Below are positions 6,571 to 7,513 of a stretch of DNA of 7,513 bases, piece by piece. How positions within the stretch are numbered: the first letter of the stretch is position 1; the number at the start of each line of letters is the position of its first letter. Position numbers and translations under genes: made by a program. The notes beneath the pieces were generated by a model. It searched no databases. It saw only the letters and a list, made by a program, of their open reading frames with translations, and was not told where the DNA came from. The stretch comes from Phyllobacteriaceae bacterium UBA1940 (GTDB taxonomy: Bacteria; Pseudomonadota; Alphaproteobacteria; Rhizobiales; Rhizobiaceae), in the NCBI GenBank assembly GCA_002336975.1, contig DDFA01000036.1:1-7513 (forward strand), in the 5' to 3' direction.

Positions 6571-7513
6571 TGTCGCTGTCAACGGCGTTCAACATCGCTG
6601 GCCGGTCGCTGCGCTCCACCTCGTACCAGACGCAGATCGTCTCGCGCAATGTCAGCGAGGCGGGCAATCCCGACTACAACAGGCGCATTGCGGTGCTCTC
6701 CAGCAGCGCGCCCGGCTCGAATGTGCTGACCATCCAGCGGGCGGCCAATTCCTCGCTGTTCCGCGCCAACCTGGCGGCGGTCTCCTCCTACGAGGCCCAG
6801 GCGAGCCTGCGCACCGGCATCGAGAGCCTGACCCAGTCCGTCAACGGCGTCGACAACGCCACGTCCGTCGCCACCGCCATCGGCTCGCTCTACGACGCCT
6901 TGCAGATCTATTCGGCCAACCCGGCCAATGCGTCCATCGCCGAACGCGCGATCGACGCCGCCCGCCAGGTCGTCCGCTCGCTCAATACCGGTTCGGCGGC
7001 GATCAACGCATCCCGCGCCGACGCCGACAGACAGATCGACGGCGCCGTCGACGAACTCAACAAGATGCTGGCCGACTTCAAGGTCGCCAATGACGACGTC
7101 ATCGCCGGCACCATCGCCGGACGCGACGTTTCCGACCCGTTGGACAAACGCGACGCGCTGCTGCAGCGCATCGCCGAATACGTGCCGATTTCCACGATCA
7201 GCCGCTCCAACAACGATCTGGTCATCACCACCACGTCCGGCACGACGCTGTTCGAGACGCTGCCGCGCGAGGTGACGTTCGACGCGTCGATGGCCTACAC
7301 CGCCGGATCCTCCGGCCCGCAGGTCTATGTCGACGGCGTCCCGCTACCGATAGGGACCGGCGGCGACACCGGCTCCAGCGGACGGCTGGCCGGCCTGATC
7401 CAGTTGCGCGACCAGGTCGCGCCGATGCTGCAGACGCAGCTCGACGAGGTTGCGCGCGGCATGATCGAGGCGTTTGCCGAGATCGACCGGTCGGGCGGCG
7501 GCGGGCCGCCCCG
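6570..7513 (+). CDS. flgK: Flagellar hook-associated protein 1 FlgK (3' end outside window)
   Basis: The first junction protein between hook and filament, exported after FliK has switched specificity. The frame is open from ATG 6570 to the window end, about 314 codons, and the C-terminal part is missing. The N-terminus MSLSTAFNIAGRSLRSTSYQTQ followed by SRNVSEAGNPDYNRR (25-39) is the rhizobial version of the axial-protein signature seen as NIANxxTxGY in other members. Next come long helices with heptad character (about 60-180), including SVNGVDNATSVATAIGSLYDAL and QIDGAVDELNKMLADF, then DPLDKRDALLQRIAEYVPIS (about 190-210), the typical FlgK segment before the globular domain, and a beta-rich part beginning NDLVITTTSG. 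The 31-base gap after flgE and lack of a terminator indicate one transcript with flgE. flgL would be expected next. Confidence 0.95.
   Translation, partial: MSLSTAFNIAGRSLRSTSYQTQIVSRNVSEAGNPDYNRRIAVLSSSAPGSNVLTIQRAANSSLFRANLAAVSSYEAQASLRTGIESLTQSVNGVDNATSVATAIGSLYDALQIYSANPANASIAERAIDAARQVVRSLNTGSAAINASRADADRQIDGAVDELNKMLADFKVANDDVIAGTIAGRDVSDPLDKRDALLQRIAEYVPISTISRSNNDLVITTTSGTTLFETLPREVTFDASMAYTAGSSGPQVYVDGVPLPIGTGGDTGSSGRLAGLIQLRDQVAPMLQTQLDEVARGMIEAFAEIDRSGGGGPP

Noticed and set aside
5843..6667. 274-codon open frame on the - strand across flgE and the flgK start
   Set aside because: It crosses two secure genes and their junction; the translation resembles a reverse-frame shadow.

Overview
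The window is a block of flagellar genes from a GC-rich alphaproteobacterium, almost certainly of the order Hyphomicrobiales (Rhizobiales). Three things point there. MotC and the MotD type of FliK are specific to this group. The orphan OmpR-type regulator Rem/FtcR is read in line with them. The order motB-motC-fliK(motD)-rem-flgE-flgK is the one known from Sinorhizobium, Agrobacterium, Mesorhizobium and Brucella. I cannot name a genus from the sequence alone.

Layout, all on the + strand: (1) 1-570, the 3' part or whole of a small coiled-coil protein that looks like a divergent FliH, the cytoplasmic regulator of the export ATPase; (2) 567-1802, motB, stator protein; (3) 1799-3106, motC, periplasmic partner of MotB; (4) 3103-4332, fliK (motD), hook-length control; (5) 4333-4536, a 204-base intergenic region with several small dyads, probably carrying the rem promoter; (6) 4537-5205, rem/ftcR, transcriptional regulator of flagellar genes; (7) 5206-5281, a short leader; (8) 5282-6538, flgE, hook protein; (9) 6570-7513, flgK, hook-filament junction protein, cut by the window end. 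No gene on the - strand is credible.

The first four genes are joined by three successive ATGA stop/start overlaps and so look like one translationally coupled unit covering export (FliH-like), torque generation (MotB, MotC) and hook-length control (FliK). After the gap, rem precedes the genes for the outer axial structures (FlgE, FlgK). This fits a hierarchy in which Rem, made at an intermediate stage, switches on later flagellar operons.

I see no mobile element, CRISPR array, tRNA, rRNA or defence gene, and no clear sign of a new system. The points most worth checking are the FliH-like identity of the first gene, the missing phospho-acceptor Asp in the Rem receiver domain, the lack of the extra gene that relatives carry between fliK and rem, the dyads upstream of rem, and an eight-codon ORF just ahead of flgK.
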